Assembly: GCA_029260555.1 (NCBI GenBank)
Contig: JAJDCZ010000052.1
Span: 62,001-126,000, forward strand
Origin: Phycisphaerales bacterium
GTDB lineage: Bacteria; Planctomycetota; Phycisphaerae; Phycisphaerales; UBA1924
Direction of reading: 5' to 3'
DNA length: 64,000 nt
How positions within the stretch are numbered: the stretch's first letter is position 1; each line of letters begins with the position of its first letter. This document shows, piece after piece, positions 53,206 through 61,615 of this stretch. The notes under the pieces were generated by a model that did not search any database, was not told the origin of the DNA, and saw nothing but the letters and a program-made list of their open reading frames with translations. The position numbers were made by a program, and so were the translations under genes.

Positions 53206-56200
53206 ATGCCCAGCCAACTACCCAAAAAGTACATCCCCGAAGATCACGAAGCCCGCATCCGCCAGCAATGGGATGATGCTCAAGCCTTCCACGCTGATCC
53301 CTCCCGCGTGCTCTCGGGTGAAAAACCGCCCTACTGCATCCTCATACCGCCTCCCAATGTCACCGCTGCCCTGCACCTGGGTCATGCTCTGAATAACACG
53401 CTCCAGGATGTACTCATTCGCTCCCACCGCATGATGGGCTACGAAACCCTCTGGATGCCAGGCACCGACCACGCAGGCATCGCCACCCAGACCGTCGTAG
53501 ACAAACGCCTCCAGGCTGAAGGCAAGCCCGCACTGGCAGACTACAAACGCATCGAAGTAAAAGACAGCACAGGCCGCGACCAGTTCATCGCCATCGTCCA
53601 GTCCTGGAAAGACGAATACGAACAACAAATCACCGATCAACTCATCGCGATGGGTTGTTCATGCGACTTTGCCCGTCAGCGCTTCACCATGGACCCCCTC
53701 TGTGCCCGGGCTGTCCGCCAAGCCTTCTTCCAGCTCTTCAAAGCCGACCTGATCTATCGTGGCAAACGCCTTGTCAACTGGGACCCCGCCACCCAGACTG
53801 CCCTCTCAGATGATGAAGTCGAAAATGTTGAAATCCAAGGCCACTTCTACTACCTCCGCTACCCACTCGTCCACAAACCCACCAACCCCGATGATCCCTT
53901 TGACACCGCTCCCGTCACCTGGGATGAACTGGCCACCAGAGGCTACCCCGGCGCCGCTTCCCATGCCCCCAACGAACCCGCATGGGTCACCGTCGCTACC
54001 ACGCGCCCCGAAACCTACCTCGGCGACACCGCTGTCGCGATCAACCCAACAGATCATCGCGCCAAACCTCTCAAAAGTCTCTTTGTTCAGCTGCCACTCG
54101 TGGGTCGTGTCATTCCCATCATCGAAGATTCCTATGTCGTGCTCCCTGATCCCGATTCCAGCGACACCAAAGCAAAGTTCGCCACAGGCTTCCTCAAAGT
54201 CACTCCCGCCCACGACCCCAACGACTGGGAACTGGGCCAACGACACAACCTCCCCATCATCAACATCATGGCTCCCGATGCCTCCATCTCCGCAGACCAT
54301 GGCTGGAATGATTACTCCCCCCACAACGGTGCCCATGTCTTCATTGGTAAATCCCGCGAAGAAGCCCGCAAACTCGTCATCCGCGAGTTCGAAGCACGCC
54401 AGGTCGGGCCAGATTCTTCTGAAACCCTCCTCGAAGACATCCAGCCCCACACCCACAGCGTCGGCCACTCCTACCGCAGCCATGTCGCCATCGAACCCTA
54501 CCTCAGCGATCAGTGGTATGTCAAAGTTACCGACGACCGACTCAAAGGCACCGCCCAACGCGCCCTCAACCTTGATCAGCGAACACAAGCCTCACTCAAC
54601 CAATGGCCAGAATCACACCCAAACAATCCATCTCTTAACGAGCCGCGACCGTCAGGGAGCGGTCTTCATTCCACCAACAAACCTCAACCTTCAGAAAACC
54701 AACCCCTATCTCTTAACGAGCCGCGACCGTCAGGGAGCAGTCTTCATTCCACCAACGAACCTTCATCGTCAGAAACCGGTCCCCGAATCTCCTACCTCAT
54801 CACCTTCACTACCTATGGAACATGGTTACATGGAAACACCAAAGGCTCCGCAGACCGAAACCACAATCTGCCCGGCACCCCATACCTCCCACCAGACACT
54901 GCACAAGAACTCAAAGAAGAACAAACGCTCAAGCACGACCCCGTTGAACTCGACCAGGTCCATCGAAGCACCGTTGCTGATGCGATCCGCGAAGTCTGCG
55001 AGCATCGCAACTGGGAACTGCACGCCTGTAATGTTCGTTCAAATCATGTCCATGTCGTGGTGAGTGCTGACGCGACACCCGAGCGCGTGATGAACGATCT
55101 CAAGTCCTACGCAACACGGGCAATGCGTAACTTGAGCCAGCCCATCACAGCAGAACATGTCTGGACCCGCCACGGCTCAACGCGATACCTCAACACACCC
55201 AACGCATTCAATCACGCAATCAAGTACACACTCGAAGAACAAGGTGAAGACCTTGGCGGTGTCATCCGAGGCACAACAGAAGTTTCAAGACCGCTCCCTC
55301 ACGGTCGCGGCTCGTTCAGAGAAGACTCTCTCAACGATAGCTCCCTCTCGTTCCACCCCCCCCGTTATGCCAAAACCTACGAATCATGGCACGACAACCT
55401 CCAGAACTGGTGCATCAGTAGGCAACTCTGGTGGGGACACAGAATCCCTGTATGGGCTCTTGATAACGAAAACCACAATCATCATCCGGATGTTGAAGCA
55501 GAACTAAGAACAGAAGATTGGGAGCAAACAAAATTCGCCCACTGGGAGAAACAAAATCGCATCAGCATACATCGAAGAGGTAACGCTGGCGGTGTCGATC
55601 GCAATAAATTATTTAGTGGAATTGGTTTCAAACACCATCTGTTTATTTGTGTTCGAGATATCAATGATTCAGAGATCATAGATTTCATTGAGCAAAACAA
55701 CACCTTCGTCAGAGACCCCGATGTCCTCGACACCTGGTTCTCCTCCGCCCTCTGGCCTCTAAGTACACTTGGTTGGCCCGATGTTGATTCTGCAGCAAAA
55801 ATCACCGGGCTTGACGACTTCCCCCAGATGCTCAAAGCCTTCAACCCCTCTACTGTCCTTTGCACAGCTCGTGAGATCATCACGCTCTGGGTTTCTCGCA
55901 TGGTCATGTTCAACCGGTTCTTCCTGGGTGAGCAAGAAAGTACACATCCCACAGAACGAGCCGCGACCGTGAGGGAGCGGTCTTCCTCTTCCACGAATCA
56001 ATCGACAGAACTCCAAGGCCCCGCCCCATTCCGCGATGTCTTCATCCACGCCATGATCCAGGATGGTCAAGGCCGAAAGATGTCCAAATCCCTCGGCAAC
56101 GGCGTAGACCCGCGCGACATCATCCACTCCCATGGCACCGACGCCATGCGCTACACACTCTGCCAGATGACCACCCAAACCCAGGATGTCCGCCTGCCCG

Positions 56201-57192
56201 TCTCCACCGACCCGGAATCCGGCAAAAACACCAGCCCCAAGTTCGACATCGGCAGAAACTTCTGCAACAAACTCTGGAACGCTGCCCGCTTCACACTCAG
56301 CATCCTCACCAACGAAAACAACACCAGCGAAAAAGCTGCTGACCAAACAGCCCTTATAGATCAATGGATGGCTTCTCGCGTTCGCCGTACATCCCAGCGT
56401 GTGCGCGATCATCTCAGCGCCTACAACTTCAACCAGATTTCCGAAGAGCTGTACGACCTGCTCTGGCGCGATTTCTGCGACTGGTACCTCGAAGGCATCA
56501 AATCAACCGTCAGTTCCAACCCTAACCAGCGCGCAATGCTCCGCACCGTGCTCGAAACCATCATCCGACTGCTCCACCCCATCTGCCCCTTCATCACCGA
56601 AGCCATCCATGAACAACTCCGCCAGATCCCCGTTGAAGATGTGCCCGGCTTCACACTTGGCTCTTCTAATCTGCTGGCAACCGCCCCCTGGCCCGAACTT
56701 GCAGATACATTAGACAACCCCCAGGCAGAATCAGCCTTCATCCGACTCCAGGAACTGGTCACAGCCATACGCGAAGTCCGCGCACAACATCAGGTTCCTC
56801 CCAAGCGCAAAATATCACTGCATGTTTCCAGCGTCAGTGCCCAGGAAATCCAGGCTGCTGATCCCGTTGCCCAACTGCTCGCTGGTCTTGATCAGGTCAC
56901 CACCGAGTCCCCCCCTTCAGATGCAGTAGCCTTCGTGTTTGATTCCGCTCAACTCCACTTGAGCAATCTCGCTGATCAGATCGATGCCAACGCAGAGCGT
57001 CAAAGGCTCGACAGCAAGATCCAGGATCTTGATCAATCCATCAGTGCATTAGAAGCCCGCCTTGCCAATCCGGGTTATTCTCAGCGCGCCCCTGCTCATC
57101 TTGTCGAACAAACCCGTGAACAACTCGCCCGTGCCCAGGCCGATCGCAAAACCGCTGTAACAACCCTCGAATCCCTCGAGACCCCAGCGTGA
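53206..57192 (+). CDS. valS: Valyl-tRNA synthetase carrying an internal REP-associated tyrosine transposase domain
   Basis: One frame of 1328 codons; bacterial ValRS usually has about 880-950. It charges tRNA-Val. Core motifs are complete: HIGH-type HLGH (57-60), WMPGTDHAGIATQ, the editing domain (about 255-430), WCISRQLWWGHRIP (735-748), DVLDTWFSSALWPLSTLGWP, KMSKS (958-962) and the C-terminal coiled coil. Extra parts: residues 466-714 hold two 26-residue REP-encoded repeats, a Y1 transposase (about 527-690; HUH at 614-616 in SNHVHVVVS, candidate Tyr674 in AIKYTLEEQG) and an inverted REP. Residues 751-834 are long and A+T-rich in codons. Residues 911-932 are encoded by a fourth REP. The frame is kept throughout, so the synthetase is probably functional. 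Confidence 0.95.
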   Translation: MPSQLPKKYIPEDHEARIRQQWDDAQAFHADPSRVLSGEKPPYCILIPPPNVTAALHLGHALNNTLQDVLIRSHRMMGYETLWMPGTDHAGIATQTVVDKRLQAEGKPALADYKRIEVKDSTGRDQFIAIVQSWKDEYEQQITDQLIAMGCSCDFARQRFTMDPLCARAVRQAFFQLFKADLIYRGKRLVNWDPATQTALSDDEVENVEIQGHFYYLRYPLVHKPTNPDDPFDTAPVTWDELATRGYPGAASHAPNEPAWVTVATTRPETYLGDTAVAINPTDHRAKPLKSLFVQLPLVGRVIPIIEDSYVVLPDPDSSDTKAKFATGFLKVTPAHDPNDWELGQRHNLPIINIMAPDASISADHGWNDYSPHNGAHVFIGKSREEARKLVIREFEARQVGPDSSETLLEDIQPHTHSVGHSYRSHVAIEPYLSDQWYVKVTDDRLKGTAQRALNLDQRTQASLNQWPESHPNNPSLNEPRPSGSGLHSTNKPQPSENQPLSLNEPRPSGSSLHSTNEPSSSETGPRISYLITFTTYGTWLHGNTKGSADRNHNLPGTPYLPPDTAQELKEEQTLKHDPVELDQVHRSTVADAIREVCEHRNWELHACNVRSNHVHVVVSADATPERVMNDLKSYATRAMRNLSQPITAEHVWTRHGSTRYLNTPNAFNHAIKYTLEEQGEDLGGVIRGTTEVSRPLPHGRGSFREDSLNDSSLSFHPPRYAKTYESWHDNLQNWCISRQLWWGHRIPVWALDNENHNHHPDVEAELRTEDWEQTKFAHWEKQNRISIHRRGNAGGVDRNKLFSGIGFKHHLFICVRDINDSEIIDFIEQNNTFVRDPDVLDTWFSSALWPLSTLGWPDVDSAAKITGLDDFPQMLKAFNPSTVLCTAREIITLWVSRMVMFNRFFLGEQESTHPTERAATVRERSSSSTNQSTELQGPAPFRDVFIHAMIQDGQGRKMSKSLGNGVDPRDIIHSHGTDAMRYTLCQMTTQTQDVRLPVSTDPESGKNTSPKFDIGRNFCNKLWNAARFTLSILTNENNTSEKAADQTALIDQWMASRVRRTSQRVRDHLSAYNFNQISEELYDLLWRDFCDWYLEGIKSTVSSNPNQRAMLRTVLETIIRLLHPICPFITEAIHEQLRQIPVEDVPGFTLGSSNLLATAPWPELADTLDNPQAESAFIRLQELVTAIREVRAQHQVPPKRKISLHVSSVSAQEIQAADPVAQLLAGLDQVTTESPPSDAVAFVFDSAQLHLSNLADQIDANAERQRLDSKIQDLDQSISALEARLANPGYSQRAPAHLVEQTREQLARAQADRKTAVTTLESLETPA
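54631..54678 (+). repeat. REP copy 1 in valS (direct)
   Basis: Contains AACGAGCCGCGACCGTCAGG and continues GAGCGGTCTTCATTCCACC. Palindromic core GACCG...CGGTC with an eight-base loop, as in REP elements associated with RAYT transposases. Translated in frame as NEPRPSGSGLHSTN. First half of a 78-bp tandem duplication. Confidence 0.88.
54709..54756 (+). repeat. REP copy 2 in valS (direct)
   Basis: Identical to copy 1 over 48 bases except one G-to-A change (GAGCAGTC for GAGCGGTC), which breaks one pair of the REP stem. Spacing of 78 bases from copy 1 keeps the frame (26 codons). Confidence 0.88.
54784..55275 (+). mobile_element. RAYT-like (Y1/HUH) transposase domain embedded in the valS frame
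   Basis: Encodes residues 527-690 of the synthetase. The beginning ISYLITFTTYGTWLHGNTKG, the middle WELHACNVRSNHVHVVVSA with the HUH histidines, VMNDLKSYATRAMR, HVWTRHGSTRYL and the end AIKYTLEEQGE with a tyrosine match stand-alone Y1/REP-associated tyrosine transposases of planctomycetes, which are about this long. It has no start or stop codon of its own; translation depends on valS. Flanked by REP sequences: two direct on the left, one inverted on the right. Confidence 0.88.
55289..55316 (-). repeat. REP copy 3 in valS (inverted)
   Basis: Reverse complement of the REP core (GACCGCTCCCTCACGGTCGC, then GGCTCGTT), right of the transposase domain. Read in frame as RPLPHGRGSF. Together with copies 1 and 2 it frames the transposase in the REP - RAYT - inverted REP order. 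Confidence 0.88.
55955..55984 (+). repeat. REP copy 4 in valS (direct, separate site)
   Basis: AACGAGCCGCGACCGTGAGG followed by GAGCGGTCTT. Lies 640 bp right of copy 3, in the segment between FNRFFLGEQ and FRDVFIHAMIQDG. Translated in a different frame of the REP than copies 1-3, as ERAATVRERSS. Confidence 0.87.
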
Positions 57193-58328
57193 TTGCATCT
57201 GGTCGTCAAAGTTTTCAGCCGCATCACAAACCAAAGCACCGTTGCGCACTCACATGCACAATCCTGCTCATCTCTTCAAGTTTGAGCACCGTCAGCTGCA
57301 CTTCCCAACCCCAACATTCCAATACCCTCACTCAGCAGGCACAACACAAACTTCCCTCCCACGAACCACTCATCGATGTTCAACCCGTCCAGCTCGCAGG
57401 CAGTCCGGGCCAAGCCATCAGCACACCCAGTTGGATCATCCGCACCACCGTCACCAGAAAAAATCTCCTGGACCGCCTGCCTCTGTTTCTTGAAGCGGCT
57501 CACGACAACTACTCATCATCACTTGCCATCCTCCCCAAGCCAGACCATCCACTTGAGCTCTATCTTCTCCAGACCCGTTCTCAGTGGGCATTGCTCACCC
57601 GTCTCCTGCTAGGAGACCGGGCTGACCGTTTCCTCCGTATAGACCGTGGAGGCTTCACCACCGCAGGCCGAGCTGTCCTCTTCAATATTGGCGCCCACGA
57701 CACCTTCGCCCTCACCGCCCACGAAGGCTGGCATCTTTACTCTCAATCCATCCTGAAGCCAGGCACCCTCCCCGTCTGGCTCGAAGAAGGCATCGCAACA
57801 CTCATGGAAGGCTTCCGCTGGTCCGCTGCCAACCCCATGCGGGCTTCCTTCAGCCCCTGGGCCAACCCCGAACGCTTTGATCAACTCCGTGATGCCTACG
57901 CCCGCAAAAATCTGCTCTCACTCACCCAGCTACTTGACGCATCCCCAGCCACACTCATCGACACATCTTCCATCAGCACACTCGACTACTACGCCCAGGT
58001 CTGGGCACTAACACTTTTCCTGAGTGAAGGCGACAGCCGGGCTTATCGCAACGATCTTGAACGCCTGCTCACCGATGCTGCTGCAGGAAGCATCAATCGC
58101 CAGATGGTTCGCGCCATCGGCATCCAGGCCAGCCGTAAAGCCCTCCGCTCACGCAAAGGTCCGGGCATCTTCCACACCTACTTCTCCACTGATCTCAATC
58201 AGATGAACGCCCGCTATCAGCACTTCATCAAGCAGCTCGTCAAAACTGGCTCCCGCGATGCCATCATCCAAGGCCGTTCGCCCTTTTATCAATCGCCTCG
58301 CCCCGCTTCAACTGATACCAGCGACTGA
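57189..58328 (+). CDS. Lipoprotein with gluzincin-like metallopeptidase motif
   Basis: Protein of 379 residues with a GTG start overlapping the valS stop (GTGA). Signal with lipobox (SSSLSTVSC, Cys at about 37). The central part reads FALTAHEGWHLYSQSILKPG followed by LPVWLEEGIATLMEGFRW. This is an HExxH-type motif (HEGWH) with a downstream Glu, the pattern of gluzincin peptidases of the DUF1570-like kind. The C-terminal third is helical. Its last 40 bases overlap the end of the penicillin-binding protein gene on the other strand. Substrate unknown. Confidence 0.8.
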   Translation: MIASGRQSFQPHHKPKHRCALTCTILLISSSLSTVSCTSQPQHSNTLTQQAQHKLPSHEPLIDVQPVQLAGSPGQAISTPSWIIRTTVTRKNLLDRLPLFLEAAHDNYSSSLAILPKPDHPLELYLLQTRSQWALLTRLLLGDRADRFLRIDRGGFTTAGRAVLFNIGAHDTFALTAHEGWHLYSQSILKPGTLPVWLEEGIATLMEGFRWSAANPMRASFSPWANPERFDQLRDAYARKNLLSLTQLLDASPATLIDTSSISTLDYYAQVWALTLFLSEGDSRAYRNDLERLLTDAAAGSINRQMVRAIGIQASRKALRSRKGPGIFHTYFSTDLNQMNARYQHFIKQLVKTGSRDAIIQGRSPFYQSPRPASTDTSD

Positions 58329-60262
58329 TCCCGTGCTGTTGCCCCCACCCCCATGTACGCAAGCGACCGCTCCATCACCCGGCGAACAATTGGCCCCGCT
58401 GTTCCAGATCCATAATGCCGACGCTGTGAAATAAACTCATGCCCCGGATCATCCACCACCACCAGACACACAAGCTTCGGAGCTTCCATAGGCCCCGCTG
58501 CAATATAGTTTGGTCGATACTGACCCTCAAAGTACCCGCTCCAGCCCCGAGGCCGACGCTTCCCCTTTGGTGCATTTGACACCGGAATCTCAGGCGTTCC
58601 CGACTTGCCAAAAAGCTCATAACGCCACCCCGCCTCAGACGGATCCCGGCGCTTCATCGCCTTCTCCACCCGCTCCATCACCTCATGCATCGGCGCACGC
58701 ACCAGCCTTGCCACCTCAGGCGATACCACCCTCTGAATAATCCGCGATTCCCCAAGGCTCTCATCAACCGCTGTCAACAACACCGGAGGCAGCGTCCCCG
58801 CTCTATCACCCTCCCGGGCAAACGCACAAAACGCCCGCAACATCTGAGGCATCGTCACTGCCACCTCATCTCCAAACGCCACCGATGTCTGTGAATATTT
58901 GCTCCACCTCTTTTGCGATGTCACCAACCCCGATGCCTCGCCCGCAAGCCCCGTCCCCACCGGCGCACCAAACCCAAAGCTCAACACCGCATTGCGAAGC
59001 TCATCAAAGCTCAACCTCGATGTCACCTTCACCATCCCGATATTCGATGAGTTGGTCAACACCTGCGACCATGTCATCTCAGGCCGCTTGGTCACATCCT
59101 CAATATACCTCCCGTAAGGCGTCCGCCATCGCCCACCCTCGGTATCAATCATCTCATCAGGCGTCGCCTTGCCCAGCTCCGTTACCGCAGACCACACGAT
59201 CACCTTAAAAGTCGAACCCGGCTCATACACATCCTCAACACATCGATTGTGCCCAAGCGATGGATGAATCTCCCTCATCGCATCTGGCTCCACCGTGCGA
59301 TACCGCGGACGATCCTTCCCCATCGGCTCGGTCAACCTCGCATCACCCCGCTTGCCCGCTTCAAAATCTTCCCACGGATACTCCTCCAGCCCCGGTACAT
59401 CACGCACCAGATCCACCATCGCCAGAACCTCGCCCGTCTCCGGGTCCATCATCATCAATCGACCCGCAACCGCATCCGCTTCCTCAATCCCCCGCTTGAG
59501 TTCCTCAATCGCGATCCGTTGCAGCTCAAGATCGATCGACAACCGAACCCGCTCGCCATGCCTGGCAGGAACCCATGACCCCGGCTCTGTCCACAGCGCA
59601 CGCCCCCGAGCATCCGTCACAAAACGCGCCGACCCGTCCGCAGCCACAAGCTCACCCTCATACGCAAGCTCTACCCCGCCCATCCCCCGCTGCTCAAACC
59701 CCACCTTCCCCACGATCGAATCCGCCAACCCCTCCGCTGGATACTCCCGCACCGACACCCGCTCAAGAAACACACCCTTGATCCCCGCACTCGCCACCGC
59801 TTCAACCCGGTCATCATCCAAAACCCCGCCCACAGGCACATACCGAATCAAAGGCTTGCTCTTGCTCCCCGCAGCCTTGAGCACCTTTCGTTCCTGATTC
59901 AACATCAGCTTGGGAACAATTCGTCCCCCGACTTCATCCGCACCGATCCCCATCGCCTCTGCCAGCTTCACAATCGCCTCATCCGGAGGCTCAGCAAACC
60001 GCAGCGGATCGACTATCACCCTCTTGGCAAACCGCGTCACCGCAATCGTGCGACCCCGCCTGTCAACCACCGGTCCTCGCAACCCGGGCTCTGTCGTCGC
60101 CATCACCCGCCGACCACCAGGCACACCCAGCCCCACCTGTAAATACACCACCCTCCCCAGCACCCCAGCCATGATCAGCATGATCAAAACCAGCACCAAA
60201 CTGACCATCCGATCAGTCTTCACCCCCACCCCCTCAACCTGACCACGCTCATGACTCATCAA
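58289..60262 (-). CDS. ftsI: Class B penicillin-binding protein (FtsI/PBP2-like transpeptidase)
   Basis: Peptidoglycan transpeptidase of 657 residues. TM anchor at about 20-42 (VSLVLVLIMLIMAGVLGRVV), dimerisation domain starting GLRGPVVDRRGRTIAVTRFA, and a transpeptidase domain with SxxK in YEPGSTFKVIVWSA, SxN in SNIGMVKV context (TNSSNIG) and KSGT in LFGKSGTPEIP. All catalytic residues are present. Gene order rsmH - LysM gene - ftsL-like - ftsI follows the dcw cluster, so FtsI is the best name. Overlaps the ftsL-like gene by four bases. Confidence 0.92.
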   Translation of the reverse strand: MMSHERGQVEGVGVKTDRMVSLVLVLIMLIMAGVLGRVVYLQVGLGVPGGRRVMATTEPGLRGPVVDRRGRTIAVTRFAKRVIVDPLRFAEPPDEAIVKLAEAMGIGADEVGGRIVPKLMLNQERKVLKAAGSKSKPLIRYVPVGGVLDDDRVEAVASAGIKGVFLERVSVREYPAEGLADSIVGKVGFEQRGMGGVELAYEGELVAADGSARFVTDARGRALWTEPGSWVPARHGERVRLSIDLELQRIAIEELKRGIEEADAVAGRLMMMDPETGEVLAMVDLVRDVPGLEEYPWEDFEAGKRGDARLTEPMGKDRPRYRTVEPDAMREIHPSLGHNRCVEDVYEPGSTFKVIVWSAVTELGKATPDEMIDTEGGRWRTPYGRYIEDVTKRPEMTWSQVLTNSSNIGMVKVTSRLSFDELRNAVLSFGFGAPVGTGLAGEASGLVTSQKRWSKYSQTSVAFGDEVAVTMPQMLRAFCAFAREGDRAGTLPPVLLTAVDESLGESRIIQRVVSPEVARLVRAPMHEVMERVEKAMKRRDPSEAGWRYELFGKSGTPEIPVSNAPKGKRRPRGWSGYFEGQYRPNYIAAGPMEAPKLVCLVVVDDPGHEFISQRRHYGSGTAGPIVRRVMERSLAYMGVGATARDQSLVSVEAGRGD

Positions 60263-60597
60263 GGCCCATCCATGACACCCCCAACCCCCACATCAACCTC
60301 CGACGAATCCTGCACCAACTGCTCCAGCCGCTCAGGCACACCAGGTTCCATCGGCCCAAGTGACTCAATCAACTCGCCCAGATGCCCAGGTGTGACCTGC
60401 TCTGCGATCTTCGCGCGAATCATAAAAAGCTCAGCATCCCGCTGCACGACCCGGCCCCGCGCCTCTGCCATTTCATGAATCGCCTGAATCCGCAGCTGCC
60501 TCAGCCCCAGAAGCGCACTGCCACACAACCAGACGAAAATCACCATCACAAACAGTTTGATAAAAATCACCCGATTGATCGCATCCGGCTTTGTCAT
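60259..60597 (-). CDS. FtsL-like small bitopic membrane protein
   Basis: Protein of 112 residues: short cytoplasmic N-terminus, one TM helix (about 10-30, VIFIKLFVMVIFVWLCGSAL), then a heptad-like helix (LRQLRIQAIHEMAEARGRVV) and a tail (LGELIESLGPMEPG). Sequence similarity to FtsL cannot be claimed, but size, topology and place directly before ftsI are those of FtsL, the division protein that forms a complex with FtsI. Overlaps ftsI and follows the LysM gene by three bases. Confidence 0.7.
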   Translation of the reverse strand: MTKPDAINRVIFIKLFVMVIFVWLCGSALLGLRQLRIQAIHEMAEARGRVVQRDAELFMIRAKIAEQVTPGHLGELIESLGPMEPGVPERLEQLVQDSSEVDVGVGGVMDGP

Positions 60598-60600
60598 GGA

Positions 60601-61593
60601 TCAATCCGCAGGCACTCGAAGCTTCAATCCCACATAAATCTCGTCAGCATCGCTGATCACGCTTTTATTCAGCGAAATCAGATCGGTCAGCTTCCGCGAC
60701 GACCCCAGCAATCGCTGGGCAATCTCACCCAGCGTGTCACCCTTTTTCACCGTATAAGTTGCATACCGCGTGGGCTGACTTGATGACCCACGCCCGGGTC
60801 TGTTTCGTTGCTGGCTGGGCTGAGCTGCAGGCTTGACTGGTTGAATCGCTTTGCCCGCGCTCTTGAACGCAGGAATCCGCAACGCCAGCCCCACATTCAA
60901 CCGATTCCTGTCAGGCACACGGTCCTTGTTGGCAAGATACAGCTGATGCCACAGCGAACCGTCCCCATAGTACTGTCTGGCGATCGATGTCAGTGTCTCA
61001 CCCTTGCGAACATGATGCACGAGCGTCCTGCCAGTCTGCTGTGCATTTCTATTTTGCAAACTTGTGCTGTTTTTGACATTCGGGTTACGCGTTTTGCCTG
61101 TCTGGGCCAATGCTGTGCCGGGGTTGAGCCTGTCTGTGCCCCAGGATGCCAGTTTCTGTTCAGTTCCGCCACGCTGCGTACCCATGCTGCCCTGTCGCGT
61201 GGCAGGTGACTGGTTCAGGCTGTAAAACAACTCCGGCTCACGAGAATCCTTCTGGTCAGTGGCTCTCGAATCCGCATTCCTTTGCGCAACCGTTCTCGAT
61301 TCCTGCGCATTTGCATTGCTGTTTTCAGCAGTCACAGGTCCAGCCTGCCTGACTGGCATCTCGCCCGCAAGCGGGTCTTTTAGCTCAAAGACGGGCCGGG
61401 CTTTTTCTCCGCCAGAGCTCGCCATCTCGCCATAGCGCGTTTCACGCCCTGCCTGCGAAAAATGGTCGCTGATGAGCACACCCACCACCAGTACAACCGC
61501 AAAACCAATAATCAATGCCAGCTTGTGTTCCCGAGTCACTTGTTTCCGCGTCCTTGCGTCTTTAAAAACCTTCGTCTCACATACCGTATCCAT
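60601..61593 (-). CDS. Membrane-anchored protein with two LysM domains
   Basis: Protein of 330 residues from ATG 61593 (MDTVCETKVFKDART), 22 bases after the rsmH stop; the frame continues upstream into rsmH and those ATGs lack ribosome sites. One TM helix (about 27-45, LALIIGFAVVLVVGVLISDH), a disordered Gln/Arg/Ser-rich linker, then two LysM domains (about 190-240, HVRKGETLTSIARQYYGDGS; 280-328, YTVKKGDTLGEIAQRLLGSS). LysM binds N-acetylglucosamine in peptidoglycan, so it links membrane to wall. No enzymatic domain. Its position inside the cell-division block suggests a division or wall-tethering role. Confidence 0.85.
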   Translation of the reverse strand: MDTVCETKVFKDARTRKQVTREHKLALIIGFAVVLVVGVLISDHFSQAGRETRYGEMASSGGEKARPVFELKDPLAGEMPVRQAGPVTAENSNANAQESRTVAQRNADSRATDQKDSREPELFYSLNQSPATRQGSMGTQRGGTEQKLASWGTDRLNPGTALAQTGKTRNPNVKNSTSLQNRNAQQTGRTLVHHVRKGETLTSIARQYYGDGSLWHQLYLANKDRVPDRNRLNVGLALRIPAFKSAGKAIQPVKPAAQPSQQRNRPGRGSSSQPTRYATYTVKKGDTLGEIAQRLLGSSRKLTDLISLNKSVISDADEIYVGLKLRVPAD

Positions 61594-61615
61594 CTTCGAC
61601 CCAATCCGTGGATCT

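Noticed and set aside
54813-56412. Minus-strand frames opposite the transposase insert and REP4 in valS
   Set aside because: They are shadows of the valS frame. The apparent repeat peptides (RSLTVAAR and PLPHGRGSF) are simply REP translations.
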